Below, one piece after another: positions 11,048-25,300 of a stretch of 64,000 nucleotides of DNA (its first letter is position 1; each line of letters opens with the position of its first letter). Source of the DNA: Symbiodinium sp. CCMP2592 (taxonomy: Eukaryota > Sar > Dinophyceae > Suessiales > Symbiodiniaceae); contig CAJNDT010000313.1 in assembly GCA_905221615.1 (NCBI GenBank), positions 806,001-870,000 on the forward strand, read 5' to 3'. The notes under the pieces are model-generated. The model made no database searches and had not been told where the DNA came from. It saw only the letters and a program-made list of their open reading frames with translations. A program made the position numbers and the translations under genes.

Positions 11048-12916
11048 GTTATTTCTGCAGATCCTGGCAGGCAATGACTGCTATCTTGGTATTGCAGCAA
11101 CTCCGTTCCCCACATCTGCCCTCCCTCCCTTTTTTTCCGGCTCGCGACAAGCTTGCTTGCTCAGGCTTCTTTGTAAGTACGGCTGTCAGTGCCAAAGCCT
11201 CCTCCAACTAGAGTGCTCCAACCCGCTCTCAATGTACTTCTTTCGAAGCCCCTTAAACCTCTCAGCAAAGCACTGAACCCCTACAAGCCAAAACCCCAAA
11301 CCCTGCCCTGCAAATCATTAAGCCCAAGAAGCCCGGAAATCGCCAACCCAGAATCGCGAAGCCCTGGCGCCCCTTGACAGACCCTGGAAAGCTCTTGCAA
11401 AGCCTCAGAGAGGTGGCAAACGTCGGCATTGGTGTACCCAGAGAGGAGGAGGACCCCATTCCATCATTCCATTGCCCTAAGACGCCTAAATGCTTCGAAG
11501 TAGGGCAGAAGCCTGAATACTCACTCGTAGGATCCCGTTCTAGCCGTCGAATGCCAGTTCTATTACACAAAGATGACCCAAAAGCCTGTTGGAATTATTA
11601 ATACCGCTATACTGGGACCGTTCAGACTCCAAAGTAGGTACTACACCCCCTTCCCGTCAATTGTGGTAGTGGTAGGGATCCTAATGTTATAACGGCCCTT
11701 TAAGACAGGGGTTTATTCAGAACGAGTCCACCTTTTTGTCCGTATCCCTGGAGTCTTGGGCCTTGACCTATCAGGCTGTAACCTGAAAGTTAATGTTTAG
11801 GGTTCACGGTTGTTGGCGAGCTCGGAGCAAATGTGGCAGGGTTTATTGGGCTTCAAGGGTTAGGATGTCTTGGTGTTGTTCTTCTTATGGAGGGATTTGC
11901 AAAGAGCTTTGCACTTTCAGGAAGAGGCCAGGATTGCACAGGTCGAAGAGCCTTGGACTACCCTAAACCCGAAACCCGAGCCCCCAATTTACGGGTTTGG
12001 CCTTGGCAGGCTTAGTTTGACCTATCAGGCAGGCGTCGTAGGCTTAGAAGCATAGACCATTTGGTCTATGAGGCTGAAGGGTTACCGCATGTAGGGGGTA
12101 GAGATGTCAAGGCGGTTTGACGAGGGCTTTTGGGACAGCAAAGTTTGCTTTTCTTTTAGCAGACTGTCAGCGAGCTGGTGGCACATACGTTCATGGCATG
12201 CAAGCATACGGCGGTTGGTCTAAGCACCGGCATTTACAAGGTCCCTCCGTTTATGGGGGCATCCAGCTATTCCAGGGTCTGTTTCAGACTCTTTCTAAGT
12301 TTCAATCCTGAAGTGATAAGCCAAAATAGGACGTAGGATGTAAGGACAGGCCCCATGTGACAACAACAAGCGCAAATGGGTTGCTTCACTGGCCGCTGCA
12401 TTGCTTGGTGAATCTCTTGCTGTCGGTATGCATGGTGCCCGCTCATCACCTAGGCCTACAAGCCAAACTCCCAAGCTGCAAGCCCTACTCTGTAAACTTC
12501 CTACACCCGAAGCAATTGCACTGAAGAGCTTAAACCATGCAAATTCCCACAACTCTTGTCGGCTCAGAGTGGGGGCGGGCGGCGACCATGCAGCAAATCA
12601 GTACCAACAGCCCCAAAGCCCTAAAGCCAGAAGCCGTGTGCAAAGCAGCTGCAGCCTTTACCTTAGAACCCCCCCCCCCCCCCCCGCCCGACTGCATACA
12701 TCCAAAACCACCTGAGACCCGTTGAACCCGCACCCCCTACAAACACGTCACTCTCGCAAAGCCCCACAGAAACTGGCCGTTTCGCTTGGGCTTGAGACCC
12801 TAAGCCCCTCAACCCTGAACTCCAAAACCCTCGACCAAAACCCCAGTAAGCTCGTTTCTGGACCCTTATGAGACCCTGTAAAAACTTTGTAGCTCCACAT
12901 GGATGTCTGAGTTGCC
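11048..12916. other. Intronic or intergenic stretch
   Basis: A weak candidate exon lies at 11,413-11,451 (AG|G, frame VANVGIGVPREEE, GA donor). C-rich runs at about 11,270-11,370 and 12,790-12,845 and G-rich runs at about 11,800-11,870 are present. A 15-base C tract lies at about 12,670. Confidence 0.35.
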
Positions 12917-12952
12917 ATGGCATCGGGGAATCAGCACTCAATTGCACGGAGC
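12917..12952 (+). CDS. Candidate first exon of the kinesin gene
   Basis: ATG preceded by an in-frame TGA, frame [12 protein letters not shown], ending at the strong donor GTGAGTGG in phase 0. C-rich repeat lies before it and TTTAGGGTTTCAGG-like G-rich repeat after it, as for confirmed exons. Phase 0 joins to 13,797. With the next exons it would give a kinesin N-terminus of only about 30 residues. The rival model starts further upstream (8377). Confidence 0.5.
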
Positions 12953-14959
12953 GTGAGTGGGATCTCTATGCACGCTGGCTTTCAAACTGGTTTGGGCTTT
13001 TGGGATTTAGGGTTTCAGGTTTCAGCGATTCCGCGTTGAGTCCGTGTTGAGGCTTTGAGGTTGTGGTTTAGTGTTTAAGTTTCTGGGTGTTGGTTCGGGG
13101 GTTAAGGCTTTGAGGTTCTGTGGGTTCGTTTAAGGATCGTGTCGAGCGCGTTGGTTTGTAGAGGTTGGGGCTTTGTGCTGTTTCGGGTTTGGTCAGGGCT
13201 TCTTGTTGGAATGTTAGGGTTTGGGGCTCTGTCGGTTCTAGTATAGGGCAGGGTCTATCATCATTTGGTGGTCTTCGGGGTTTAGCTTGTGGGGTTCTAT
13301 GCCTACTAATCACGACGGTTCAGGGTGCAGGCGCATGTACCTTCAAAGCCTAAATCCGACAGTCCTACATGTGTAACCAGGCTAACAGCGGTGCAAGGCT
13401 CTACGAATCCAACTGTGGCATAAGCAACATTTGGCCTAGTCGTTTAAAGCCTTCATGTGGACAGAGGAAACTCTCAGAGTCTCAAGCCTTGAACCCCCAC
13501 AGGCGACGGCTTGAAAGTTCTTCGGTAGTTTCGAACCCGCGCCCTAAGCCGTGGGACCCACACCCAGAACCCCTAAGCCCTGCAATCCTAGAGGTTCCAA
13601 AATTGCCCTCAAAGAATATGACCTTGCATCCATTACCTTCAAACCAAAACCGCGAGACCCCACGAAAGGTTTAACCCGAAGTCGACTTCGAAGCCTAACC
13701 AGACCCACAGGCCTCTGCAGAGCATTCCTAACGCCGAAAGCAACAAACGAGTAGCCTCAGTGAAATCTCAGGTACAGCGCCCCTGCAGCGCCCGAGGATG
13801 AGGGTGCAAAGTCGCTGGATCGCGGTTTCACGATTTAGGGCTCGAGATTAGCGTTTTAGGGACTTCCAAACGGATCCATACGGGTGCTGCTTAAGACTTA
13901 CGGCTCAGGGTCTAGGTTCGGGTCTAGGTTCGGATTTGGGATTCCCAACTGCCTGATTACAGGCTTTTCACTAAGTCAAATTAAGGTTTCCAAGCATTTG
14001 AGAAGCCCTTTACTCAGCCCCCACGAAACAGAAGGTCCAGATTGTGGATCAACAAAGCTCAGAACAGAAGTCCGTTGACGTCCCCAAAGAGTGACCCCAA
14101 ACCCTAAACCCTAAATCCTAATCCCCGAACCCCAAAGCCTAAACCCGAAACCCTAGGAGTCACGAAAGGAAGGCCAAGCCTTCGAACAGGTTACAAGCCA
14201 ACAGAAGCCGAGCTCCTGTCCTAGCGCCTGACGACCTCAACCCACATCCTGAATTCCATATTGTGATATAGTCTATAATATGCCTTAGTATGCCATATTC
14301 ATAGACTATGGTATACTACTGTATACTCTACTATACTATAAGGTGACATGGCGTACTTGGTATATACTGTAATATGCTGAAGTACACCTTGTCACATCAA
14401 GTTTAGGACAGGCTCAGGGTTTAGGGTTTGGTGCTTGGGGTTCAGTTCGCGCAGTGTTGAAGACAGCACAGATAGCCTCATCGCCCAAGATGAAAGCTTA
14501 ACCCCCCCACCCCTTCAGATCCCTGAAACCCTCAACCCTGAACCCTAAACCCCCAGATTCCTGAAACTTAACGCCTCAAATCCGCACCCCTTGCCGAGGC
14601 CCAGCCAAAAGGATGCATCCTCCAAGGTGTCCCTCGGCCCTTGATTGGTAAAGGGTTCATAGAGATTCAGGAGGCTTGATATGGACTCTGCACGGTGTGC
14701 ATGCGGTTTTACAAGTGGTGGTTTGTCAGGGTTTCATGGCTTTCGGGTTTCAAGGTTTAGGGTTTCGGGATTTCAGGGCTAAGGGGTTTGGGGGATTTCA
14801 TTTCTTAGGGCTTTAGGGTTTGTATGGGTCCATCTTGGGAGCTTCAAGGACCTAGGATGCAAGGAGGTTATAGTTGGGCCTGGGGTTGTTCGCAACACAA
14901 CTTACATATACATATATATATACATACACATGTACATACTCATTTTTGTATTTTTGTTT

Positions 14960-14997
<38 letters not shown>

Positions 14998-17900
14998 ATA
15001 TATACATATGTATATATATATATATATATATATGTTATCCTACTCTAGCTGCTCTAGCTGCACAGTTCCGTAAACAAAAAACGTTCCTGATAGTGAGGAG
15101 AATGCGTAACAATAAGGAAACAAAAATTCGTGTCGATGTACTTCCAAGCCCTTAAAGTCCAAAGGTTCAAACCCAAAACACGAATGTCAGTCCTGAGCAA
15201 ACTTACTTACTGTAGGGGCCTCAGTAGTTACCTGTACTACTTGTGGGGGTTCCTTATTGTAACTATAGTATAAACTTATTAAGGCCCCTATAGTACCTGC
15301 TTATGGGATATTGGAGTCTCTGGGTTCAGAGAGACAGAGACGGAGCCTTAAACGTCAATGCTGCCTTGAAGGGCGCATCTTAATGATCGCCACTAGAATT
15401 ACTAGAAGGCTTGCTAGAAGGGCTGGAAGGCTTGAGGGGCTTCAGGGTTTTAGGGTTCAGGGTTTAGGGTTTTAGGGTTTGAGGGTTCAGAGTTTAGGAT
15501 TTGGGACCAGAGTCTCCGCAGTCTTGATGGCTTGGAAATCAAACGCACGCAAGGATCACTCTATACACATAGGCTCCATTGTAGTTCCTTTTTTGGGATT
15601 ACCTGATAGGATCCTAAATATAAGCCACAAAACGGAACTACCATGGAGCCTCTAGGTAGTTTGAGGTCGGCTGCTCGACTAAGTGGCTTCGGAATCTGCG
15701 GGTGAAAGGGTAACTGCAAACGCACTCATCAAACCCTTCGAGCCATGCGGACCTTCCCCCGGATGGATGAATTGAATTGAATTCCTCCGTGAAACCCCTC
15801 AACCATAGCCTGAAAACTAAACTCTTGACTAGACAAAATTCGCATTCCAGATCATCTTAATTATTAATGAACTATTCAGGCCCCTATAATCGCCCCACAC
15901 AGGAATTATGTAAAAACTCGGTGCCCAAGTCCGCATGTTTTGGTGTAGCAGCTTGGATTCTGTAGGATCTCTGCCAGACATGTAAAATCTTAACGCCCCA
16001 AACCCTGTAAAATCCTAGCAGAGGCCTGATCATAAGCTTAAATCCTAAACCCAACTCTCGGATGCTCGCTCCCGTCACCAAGGAACGTGATCGTGCGGCT
16101 GCGGCCGCCAGCCAGTCCGGATGAGGACCGGATGGCTGCGATCTACTTGGCTTTGCATGGGTAATACAGGGGCCTACATAAATACCCCAAGCATTTTTTG
16201 GGGTTCCTGATTATACGTACAGCATAATATGTCTAACATCGGGGACGAAATAATCACCACTAGTAGTTTGGGGGGTTCCCTATTATAAGTACAGTATAAT
16301 ATACACCCAAAGCCCATTCTCATTATTGAGGCCCCTACATTATGCTTTATACTGTGTTCACAAGGCTTCGCAAGCTGTTAAGATATTCTCTCAAAGGGTT
16401 CATCGCAACCGCACCCTGTGTAGGATGTTCGGGGTTTACAGTCAGCGGTTTAGAATAGGATCTATAGTGATACCCTTACGGTTTATGGCTTTTCGGCACG
16501 CGTTCGTTGTGTGATAGTGGTTTGGCTTTGTGGGTGACGCTTTCTTTCTTTCATAGTGATCTGGACTTCCTTGGAAATTGTTGTTTTCCTTAGGCTGCCC
16601 TGACATTTGGCATTCCTTCTCAAAAGCCTCGTCTTTGAGCGCAAACCGTGAGCCCTCAACCCACACTCGAAACTCCACTCAAAACAAAACTTGCAGAACG
16701 CTAGAATTGCAACACAACTTCCCTCCTTGCAAAACTTATACGCATGAACCTTAAACCCGAACCTTCCGCAATGTTGGATCGGCCGAGCGAAAAGGGCTGT
16801 CGAAGAAAAGCAAACTTAAACGGATGTATTTGTACATATGCATATGTATGTGTATATACATATATATATATATATGCACAGCCTGCTACTGTGTAATCCT
16901 TAAGCCCTGACCCCCGGTGAGGACATTAGCGAGGTCTTCGCCTTGACGGAGAAGAAGAGCGTGACCGTGAAGGATCCACTGTCCAGGCCCTTGGGGCCCA
17001 AAGGACTTATGACTGGTACCCCGCAGGGCTTGAATGGTGGTAGTGTTTCTTTCTACGACTTCTAGATTCTAGAGTTTTTGTCAACAAGATTTGGGACCCT
17101 ATAACACACTTCCTCCATTTTTTCCGTGGGTGAGACCAGAGCCCAGAACGTACCTGCAACCGAAAGCGGCAGTTCATCCCGAAAGAGTTGAAGCCAAAAA
17201 CAAATCGATAGGAGCACAGCGTATTCAAGGACAAGCCCAATTCGAAACGAAGAAACCGACGGGGGTTAAAACCCTAAGCTTTAAATCCTGAACCCCTAAC
17301 CCCTGAACCTTAAGCCATAAGCTGCTTGCTTTAAATCGGAGAATCCGTGAGCACAAGAACTCCGGAATGGGGGCTTGTGGAAGCACTTTGAACTGAAACC
17401 AATGCGCCCTAAGCACTGTCCCGGGCACTTCACAGGGGGCGTATGGAGCACAACTTCACCTTCGATCACGTTTTTGCTCCGGACGATGGCCAGGAAGCAG
17501 TGAAGCTCGACCAAAGCTTACGGCTGCGGGTTAAGGGTTCATATATAGAGGATCAGGAGGTTCATTTAATGAGTAAACTAATAAGGAATAGATGGATATA
17601 CTATATATGTAGACTAGATAGACACATACATATACTTGTTGAGGGTTCATCACAGTATATAAAGTTTCTGCTTCGAAGGCGGGGTCGACAATGATTGACA
17701 AGTTATGAGTTAAACGTTGGCTTTGCCGGACGGCTCCCGGCTGAAGGTTGTAATTTGCATTGCGTTTAGGCGTCAGGAGGTGTTTAGTGTTTCTGCCGTC
17801 TCCTTCGGCTTTCGGGACAGGTGCGTGCCTCCTCAGGAGTTTGCATCTGCACTGTTTGGTATTTTTGTTGGCTACGGTGCAGGATTTCTAAGCCCACCCT

Positions 17901-19349
17901 TAACCCTAAACTCCATCAATGTCGTTACTGCGTCAACCCTGCCACAAGGAAAGAGTCAAAGGCCAGAGCTGGTATTTGCAACTCCCCCAGTCACATCTTT
18001 ACGAAGTGATCTTCGGAGCACAGCATAATGTGGTCCCTCAGTGAGAACCCCGCCGGTAACAAGAATGATTGTTGAAACTTTGATCCTGCGATCAAGGCCT
18101 GGAAGACAGGAGTGTGTAAATCCCGAACCGGACCCCTGGCCTCATAAAACCCACACTATGAAATCCTTGCAACTCCCCATAGACCATAGACCCCTCGACG
18201 ACCCGATAGCACCTTTGTAAACCTAAGCCTTAAAGCCTGAACCTCATAAGAACCCTAAACCGTAGCGTAAACCCTAAACCTTATAAAACGGGGCCCATAT
18301 GAGATGGGCTGCCTCATTGAGGCTGCCCGCACCATGCAGTGTAGAAAGAGAACCTTACAGCTTGGCCCTGGGCCATTAAACCCTAGAAGCCCCAAACCCC
18401 CTAAACCCTATACCCCTAAACCCCCAAACCCTAAACCCTAAAACCCTCAACCCTCATGTCAAAACCCCAAACCCCCTAAACCTGAAGCTGCCGTTGGACG
18501 AAGCCAGACATGCCAAGCCCTCAGCCTCACGGGGGCTAAGCAGCAGGTTGACTGATAATTATTTTCCAAAGTTAAGGTTAAGTTCGGGGGTTTGGAGTAT
18601 CTATCTGGCTAAACCCCAGACCAAACCTTGCAACTTCGAGCAAGTATGCAGCTGTCTTGCCACAGAAAGAGATGACAGGGTGACGCGAAGGATGGCATTC
18701 AAGTGTGCAAGAACCTTCTTTGGGAGCTCTCCCCCATCGTTGCAGTCAGAGGTAATTATAGAAAGGGCTGCAACCCACATGGAGATGATTGAGTTATCTT
18801 GGGCGCCGTGGCAAAACGCTGATATTCTGAGGTTTGATGTCGTCGCAAAGCCGCTGGTGGACAACCTGCTGAATGGATTTAACAGCTGCTGCTTTGCCTA
18901 CGGTCAGACTGGCAGCTCGGTGTTGATTTTAGAACACTTTGCTTGGCTTGTCATCGGGGTCTGAAAATTCGATATGTTAGTCCTCAGGGTTCCCGAAGCT
19001 TTCTCTAGTGGTCTGAATGACGTATAGAAACTCCAGATGCCCGGTTCAACCGCGCATTGCGAGTACAGCACCTCCCCCCTCAGGAGGAAAATTGCCGTCC
19101 AACGATCTAGGCCCCTGAGCCCTAAACCTTAGTGCACTTGTAGATGCAACGGTAGCTTCCAGGAGCCCTCAAGTGAAGCCGAACTGCAGTTGAAAGGTCA
19201 GTCTTGAGTCATGTGGCTTGCAGGGCAGAAGCTTTGAGAATGGAGAGATTCCGTGTTGGGCTTTCACATGGGGGGGGGGGGAATGTATCTAGTGTGTGTG
19301 TGCGCGCATGTATACATAAATAAATATATTTATTTATGGAGATAGAGAC

Positions 19350-19384
<35 letters not shown>

Positions 19385-22300
19385 TAGATAGGTAGATAGG
19401 TAGATAGAGAGATAGAGAGATAGAGGGGCAGATCGATAGGACTTTGGGCGTATAATAATATAATCGTTCTGTACAGACAGACTCTTAGGGGATATTCAAA
19501 GCAAGCTTTTAGTTTTCTGACACCTAAACTTAGGGTTCACAAATGCGTGGGTGAAGGGTTTACGGCTTCAGGGCTTAAACTTTTGAGGGCTAGAGGGCTT
19601 AGGCGTTCAGGCTTTAAGGGGACTCAGTTTGATTCAGAGGTGATGTTTAGGCACAGGGTTTAGGGTACCAAGACTGATGTCACAGAAAGTTCTAGCTTCA
19701 GCCTACTTCATCAGTCCAGTTGGCTGGCTTTAGTTTTTTGGGGTCGTAGCATTCATATCTGAATCTAACTGTGCCGGGTGCTATTTGCCAAATGCTCGTA
19801 TAAGCCCAAAGGCTAATTTTGGTACATGCATTTGATCTAGAGATCTGGTGTAGAAGTCCTGGCGTGCAGGAACAGAAGAGGTTCTATGGTAGAGTTCAGA
19901 TTTACTGCAAAAGCCAGAAAGTTGAATCATCGTCCTCGCTTGCGGTACGGTATTACAGTAGGGATCACCGAACTAATCATCCTTACCGCCCTGTTCCAAC
20001 TTTCCGGCGGTCCGCTGTAGTGCTGGTGAGTCATTGGTTAGCAATATCTGCAGCGGCATGAATTTTACTAATGTTAGATGTCATAGAGTTTTCTACTTTA
20101 GTCATGGCATAACAGACTCCAAAGCCCATGCCAGCGATTGAGGCCCGGGTGCGATTATGGGGTTTTTGTAATTTGTGTTAGTCGCCCATGGGTTTGGGGT
20201 GTGTACCATTGCATGCGGACTCGAAGGCTCGCATGGCTAATTTAGGCGGGATGCGGGGGCCTCGTATAGCGATTGAAAAGTTGGTAATGATATTCAAGCC
20301 TTTACAAACCTCGAAACCACTTGTTTGGATCAGTTGATTGTGTGAAAACCTCTTTGAAACCCAGAAATTCTATCACACATGTGTGGTGGCCTTACAAAAG
20401 AACCCTGCAAAGGCCTTTGAACGCCGTGCAAAAAATTCAAAACCATTTCGGCTGAACCCTAAACCCTAATCACACCAGCTTGAGGCTCCGGCAAGACACA
20501 CTCGGTGTTTGGAGAGGGAAACAAGGTGCTGTGGACATTTTGGCCGGTTTACTGCAGGGGCTGTAGGGGCTTGGTTGGGGCTTCTTTTAGGGGTTATAAG
20601 GTGTGATTGGCGTTTGTTAGCACAAGTGGAAGCTTGGGTGATCTTGAATCAGCACTATGGGCTTTCTAGGGTTTATCTGAAGGATTGTCAGAGTTTAGGG
20701 CTTCAGGGTGTCGGCTTCTGCTGGGTTTCTGACGAATACAGTTTGCAAACTCCCAAAGACTGAAATCCTTAGCCCTCCTCGGAACAGACTCTTGCAGCAA
20801 AGATAGCAGCCCATGCCCGAAGCTAGGGTTAAGGGCTTTGGGATTTGTTTAGGATTTAAAGTTTTTGCCACCCTAGGAGCGTGATTTCAGTGGGGCATGA
20901 CCAACTTGAGTCAGATGTCTAACCTAGTTCATATCTTACCCAACTGCATCCTCCGTTTTGTAGGCTTTGCTGTAAAAGCCCGTAGCAGTAGAGTAGGTAA
21001 CCTTTAACCTTTTTGGGGTAGCACCTATATAACCCCTACATAACCAAAGAGGTTAACCTTCAGTTCCCCATGATACCCGACAAGTAGGGTATGGTTGGAG
21101 GCAGCATTCCTGTGACCCGAAGGACCGATCGGTCTCAGGGTGTTGGCCCAAGCCCTGAGCCCCAAAGCTACTACGGAAGCCGTTGAGGAATCAGTGTACC
21201 ATGCCATTCCTTAGGGTTCCTGATCGGATTATAGGTTTATTGTTGTAAGTTACATGAGTAGTATTAGTAATAAAAGTAGTAAATAGGCATATTCGTGATA
21301 GTAATAATAGCAGTTATAGGAATTAATAATAATTAATAACAATAATAACAGTAATACTTTAGTGGGAAAAGGCTCGAGCAAGACACCTTGCAAAACAGAA
21401 GCTACTCCAGGAGCAGCGTGGCCTTCTGGCCCGCTCCATCGAGTACCTTTTTGACAGAATTGAGGGGCAGGCGGAGCAGAAGGAGGCGGGAAGGGCTCCT
21501 AAACCCTCAATTGGGGACATGGGCGTTGCGTGTGTGTTTTCTTTGCTGATAGGAGGACACCGAACCCACCGATGTGACTTGGGGATGTGGAGGTTCGGGA
21601 TGCGTGTAGAGTTCTCAGTGCATACCCCGGTTCCTATTATATGGCAGAACCATACCGGTTTTTACTTTACAAGATTGCACCCAAACACTAAGATCCCCAG
21701 CATCCGTTCGGCTTGCGACATCCCTGAAGCCCGGCCCCGGTGTCTCCAATTGCGGTCGGAATTCATGCCTAACCCCAGCCGTAAATCCACCTGACACCTT
21801 TGTGCGTGTTAAGATCTGCAACCCCTACGGAACATCTCCCGATATTCGCGATGTAGTTGCACTATAGCTCAGAAATTCTGAAGGCCCGCATGTTACCTGA
21901 GACGCCTAGCATCGCTCAGCACTCTGGACTAATCTTTTCAAGCAGTGTCGCCGCATGCGGGAGGTGGGTATGGTGGTCAGCTGCTTGGAGCCATTCCTTG
22001 ATGCCTGCGATGGTTCGCGAAAGACTTCAGAGCTTTTCGCTTGAGGGTGTTGGGTTTGGTGTGTTTTGTTTTCGTCAAAAGAAGGTTGGGGTAGGGGTTT
22101 TGGCCTGCAGCTTGTCGGCGATGTTCAGGAGTTCGAGCAGAATTTAGCCTGATTATCAACAGAATGCCCGCAATCCGACAGCCTTGACACGTGGCCAACC
22201 CTGGTCTTGAACCTGTGGGGGGCGGCCGGGGCCTTCTTGTCTTTGGGGTTCGAAAACAAGCCCCCTAGTACTTCAGGTTCCGTATTGGGTCCTTGGTTTT

Positions 22301-25300
22301 CTTACGCTACCATATCTTCAAGTCCTGTGGTGCGCCGGCACGCCTGAACCTAAACCTGTAAACCATGAGTCTGAAGCCTGAAACCCTGAGTCTCAAAGCC
22401 TTATCCGAAAGTATACATAACTTCCGCACCAAACAGCCCAATGCCCCTTAATTGAGGAACGTACCGAAGCTACAGCAGACTCCGTTTCATGAAGTAGTGT
22501 ATACTCCTTAATTAAAGTGTCTTGCGCTTCTTTTGGCGCCCGACCCAGCCTGAGGGGCGTTCCAGAGGGTCTTCTGTGAGCTATGGCTCGTACTTACTTC
22601 GGTTTGGGAAGTCTTTTCCGTGTCGTGAAAATCTGTGCCCAAGCCGGTGGTCAACAATGTAGTATTGTCGGGTGCCAGGGGCCTGTAGGTGTTTGGTGGT
22701 GGGTTCAAGGTCTCAAGATTAGCAAAGTGGCAGAAGATTGGTAAGTTAAGAAATGGGATAATGTCTCGGATCACCCCGTGCGCACAACCCCGACTACGAC
22801 GCCAGGTAAGCATGACAGACCTAAGTAGCCCTTAGCCTTGTTCGAGGAATGTCTGAACCTAGACCCTAAATCATGAATCCTACATCCTACATCCTCTAAA
22901 CCTTGGTTTACACGTGAGCTGCCCGGCCCGAAGACTCTACACACTGAGACCTAAAATCCAAACCCGAAAACACCACAACCTTGCACCCCAAACTTGTCAG
23001 TCCTACCCGCAAACACAGCAGTCTGTAAACCCCATGCTGTAAACCTTGTACTTAAGGTGCCGGCACTGTAACTTAGACCCTGTTAGAAAAACGGACAGAG
23101 GTGCGCAAGAGATCAGGTAGGCTTCTGTTTTCCCTCGGCTACAAAACCCCACAGTCTAAACCCTAAGTCCCTAAAACCAATGAACCCCCATACAGGATGA
23201 GTGCATACATCCTTCAACCCTAACTGAGCCCTAAAGCACCTAGATAAAGCCCAAACCCTAAAGTTGGCGTTTACCGCCTTACACCCTTGACTGCCGAGGT
23301 TTCCTAGAGATCTACCTGGACCAGGTGCGCGACCTGGGTCGCTTCTCGGACTGAGCTGGCCTTGCCAGATAGCGGGTTGTTTGTAATCTAGAGGTCGGAG
23401 TAGTAGCGGTTGTCGTCCTACTACTACTACTACTACTGCTGCTGCTACTACTACACCTACTACACCTACTACACCTACTACACCTACTACTACTACTGCT
23501 GCTGCTACTACTACACCTACTACACCTACTACACCTACTACACCTACTACACCTACTACACCTACTACTACTACTGCTGCTGCTACTACTACACCTACTA
23601 CACCTACTACACCTACTACACCTACTACACCTACTACTACTACTGCTGCTGCTACTACTACACCTACTACACCTACTACACCTACTACACCTACTACTGC
23701 TACTACTACTACTACTACGACTACGACTACTACTACTACTACTACGACTACTACTACGACTACTACTACGACGACTACTACTACTGCTGCTACTTCTGCT
23801 ACTAGACTCAAGTCGCCGCGTCCTTGCTGTAAGACGCGAAGAGCACTACTACCCTCAGACCAATGACCTTGATGAAGCCCTGAACACGCATTGTAACAGG
23901 GATGCTAATAACAAGGTCCTTAACGAAGAGTGCAAGGCCTGAAATAAGCCCCAATCCGCACAGCTATGATAAAACAGCACCCTATAGAACCCTGTAAGAA
24001 GCAACTGTCGTCGAACCCCTAAACCCTCAGATCCATATTATGAGGGCTTGCGGCTTACATTTTAACGTAGACACCTAGTAAATGGGCGCTAAGATTAGAT
24101 ATTAATCCTTTGCGAGGGAAGAAGCAGGAATCCTAAGCCCTACGAAGCCTATACCCCTAAGTCAGAAACCTTAAACCTCTAAACCACTAAACTCCTAAAC
24201 CCCTAAACCCTATGAGCCCTATGAACCCGAGACTCTAGGCCCAAACCGTACTCCCTGGACGGCGAGGCTTCTATTTGGAAGGCGAGACGCTGGTGGATGA
24301 TGATCCCGTTTCCAAGACGCCCAGTCGCTGGCCAGGGTTTAGGTTTTAAGGTCTAGGGTTTAAGGTTAAGGTTTTAGGGTTTAGGGTTTAAGGTTTAGGG
24401 TTTAGGGTTCAGGGCTCTTGACTTGAGTCGTTTAGGAAGTAACTCTTGAACTCTTGAGCATTGAGGAGAAGTAATGAAGGCTTGATTCCCAAGGGCTTGG
24501 GTGTCGGCTTTACAGGAAAACCGTACAAGTAGGAATCATCGTTGAACAGTGCTGCATGAGCGTGTCTCCGCTTTGGCATTGTGATCGAGTTTGTACATGT
24601 GTGTTGGGTTGCATTGTCGAAGATGTTCACATGCTTACTAACTGGATTTGCAGGGTTTACGATGTGTTGGTTCAAAGTCTGTTCATGCCTACAGACTGCT
24701 TACAAAACAAGAGACCCGAAGCCCCAAAACCTTGGACTTCCCAGGACACCTCTCTGGTTCTTGCATTTAGAAAGCATTCACGCTTCGATGCTTACTAAGC
24801 CCCTGCTTAGATTGGTTTGCATGGGGCTTCGTGTCAGCAAAGACACCCTGTACGGTTTGTTTGCATAGAAGGGAGCGTCTTCTGTGACATCAGCGCATAT
24901 GAAGTCGCAGCACCTCAGGCATACATTGGATGTACGAAAGTGCATCAGGCAAAATTTGAGCATTACATGGTACTGCTACGACTTCTTCAGGGTCACGGCG
25001 ATTTGGGACTACAGTACACGGGCCACCGACCTAATGCAGCCCCGTGTAATTAGTTCGTTAGCTCAGTTTGAGGAACGGCCATGGAAGCCATTTTATCCTT
25101 GATTGCAAGCTTCGCAGTGTGTACACAAAGCATTCTCAAAATCCCAGCTTTCCGATCGGGACCCCACGGGGCTCCTTGCACAACAGCCCCGAACCCTGAA
25201 CCCAAGCCCTGCATTCTAAACCCGAAGCCAAGAAACCCTGAAACTCCACACCGTTTCCAACTCCCTGAAGAAGCCCAGGCATGTCCCGAATGCGGAGCTC

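Noticed and set aside
11921-11941. Candidate exon EEARIAQ
   Set aside because: It has CAG|G and CAG|GT borders, but the repeat polarity is reversed (G-rich before, C-rich after), the opposite of confirmed exons.
18494-18964. 157-codon ORF as one kinesin exon
   Set aside because: It is in frame with the P-loop exon, but kinesin alignment and phase with exon 3 support only 18,832-18,911; the rest has no family match.
23413-23806. CRISPR-like regular repeat array
   Set aside because: No unique spacers; it is a triplet minisatellite in a eukaryotic intron.
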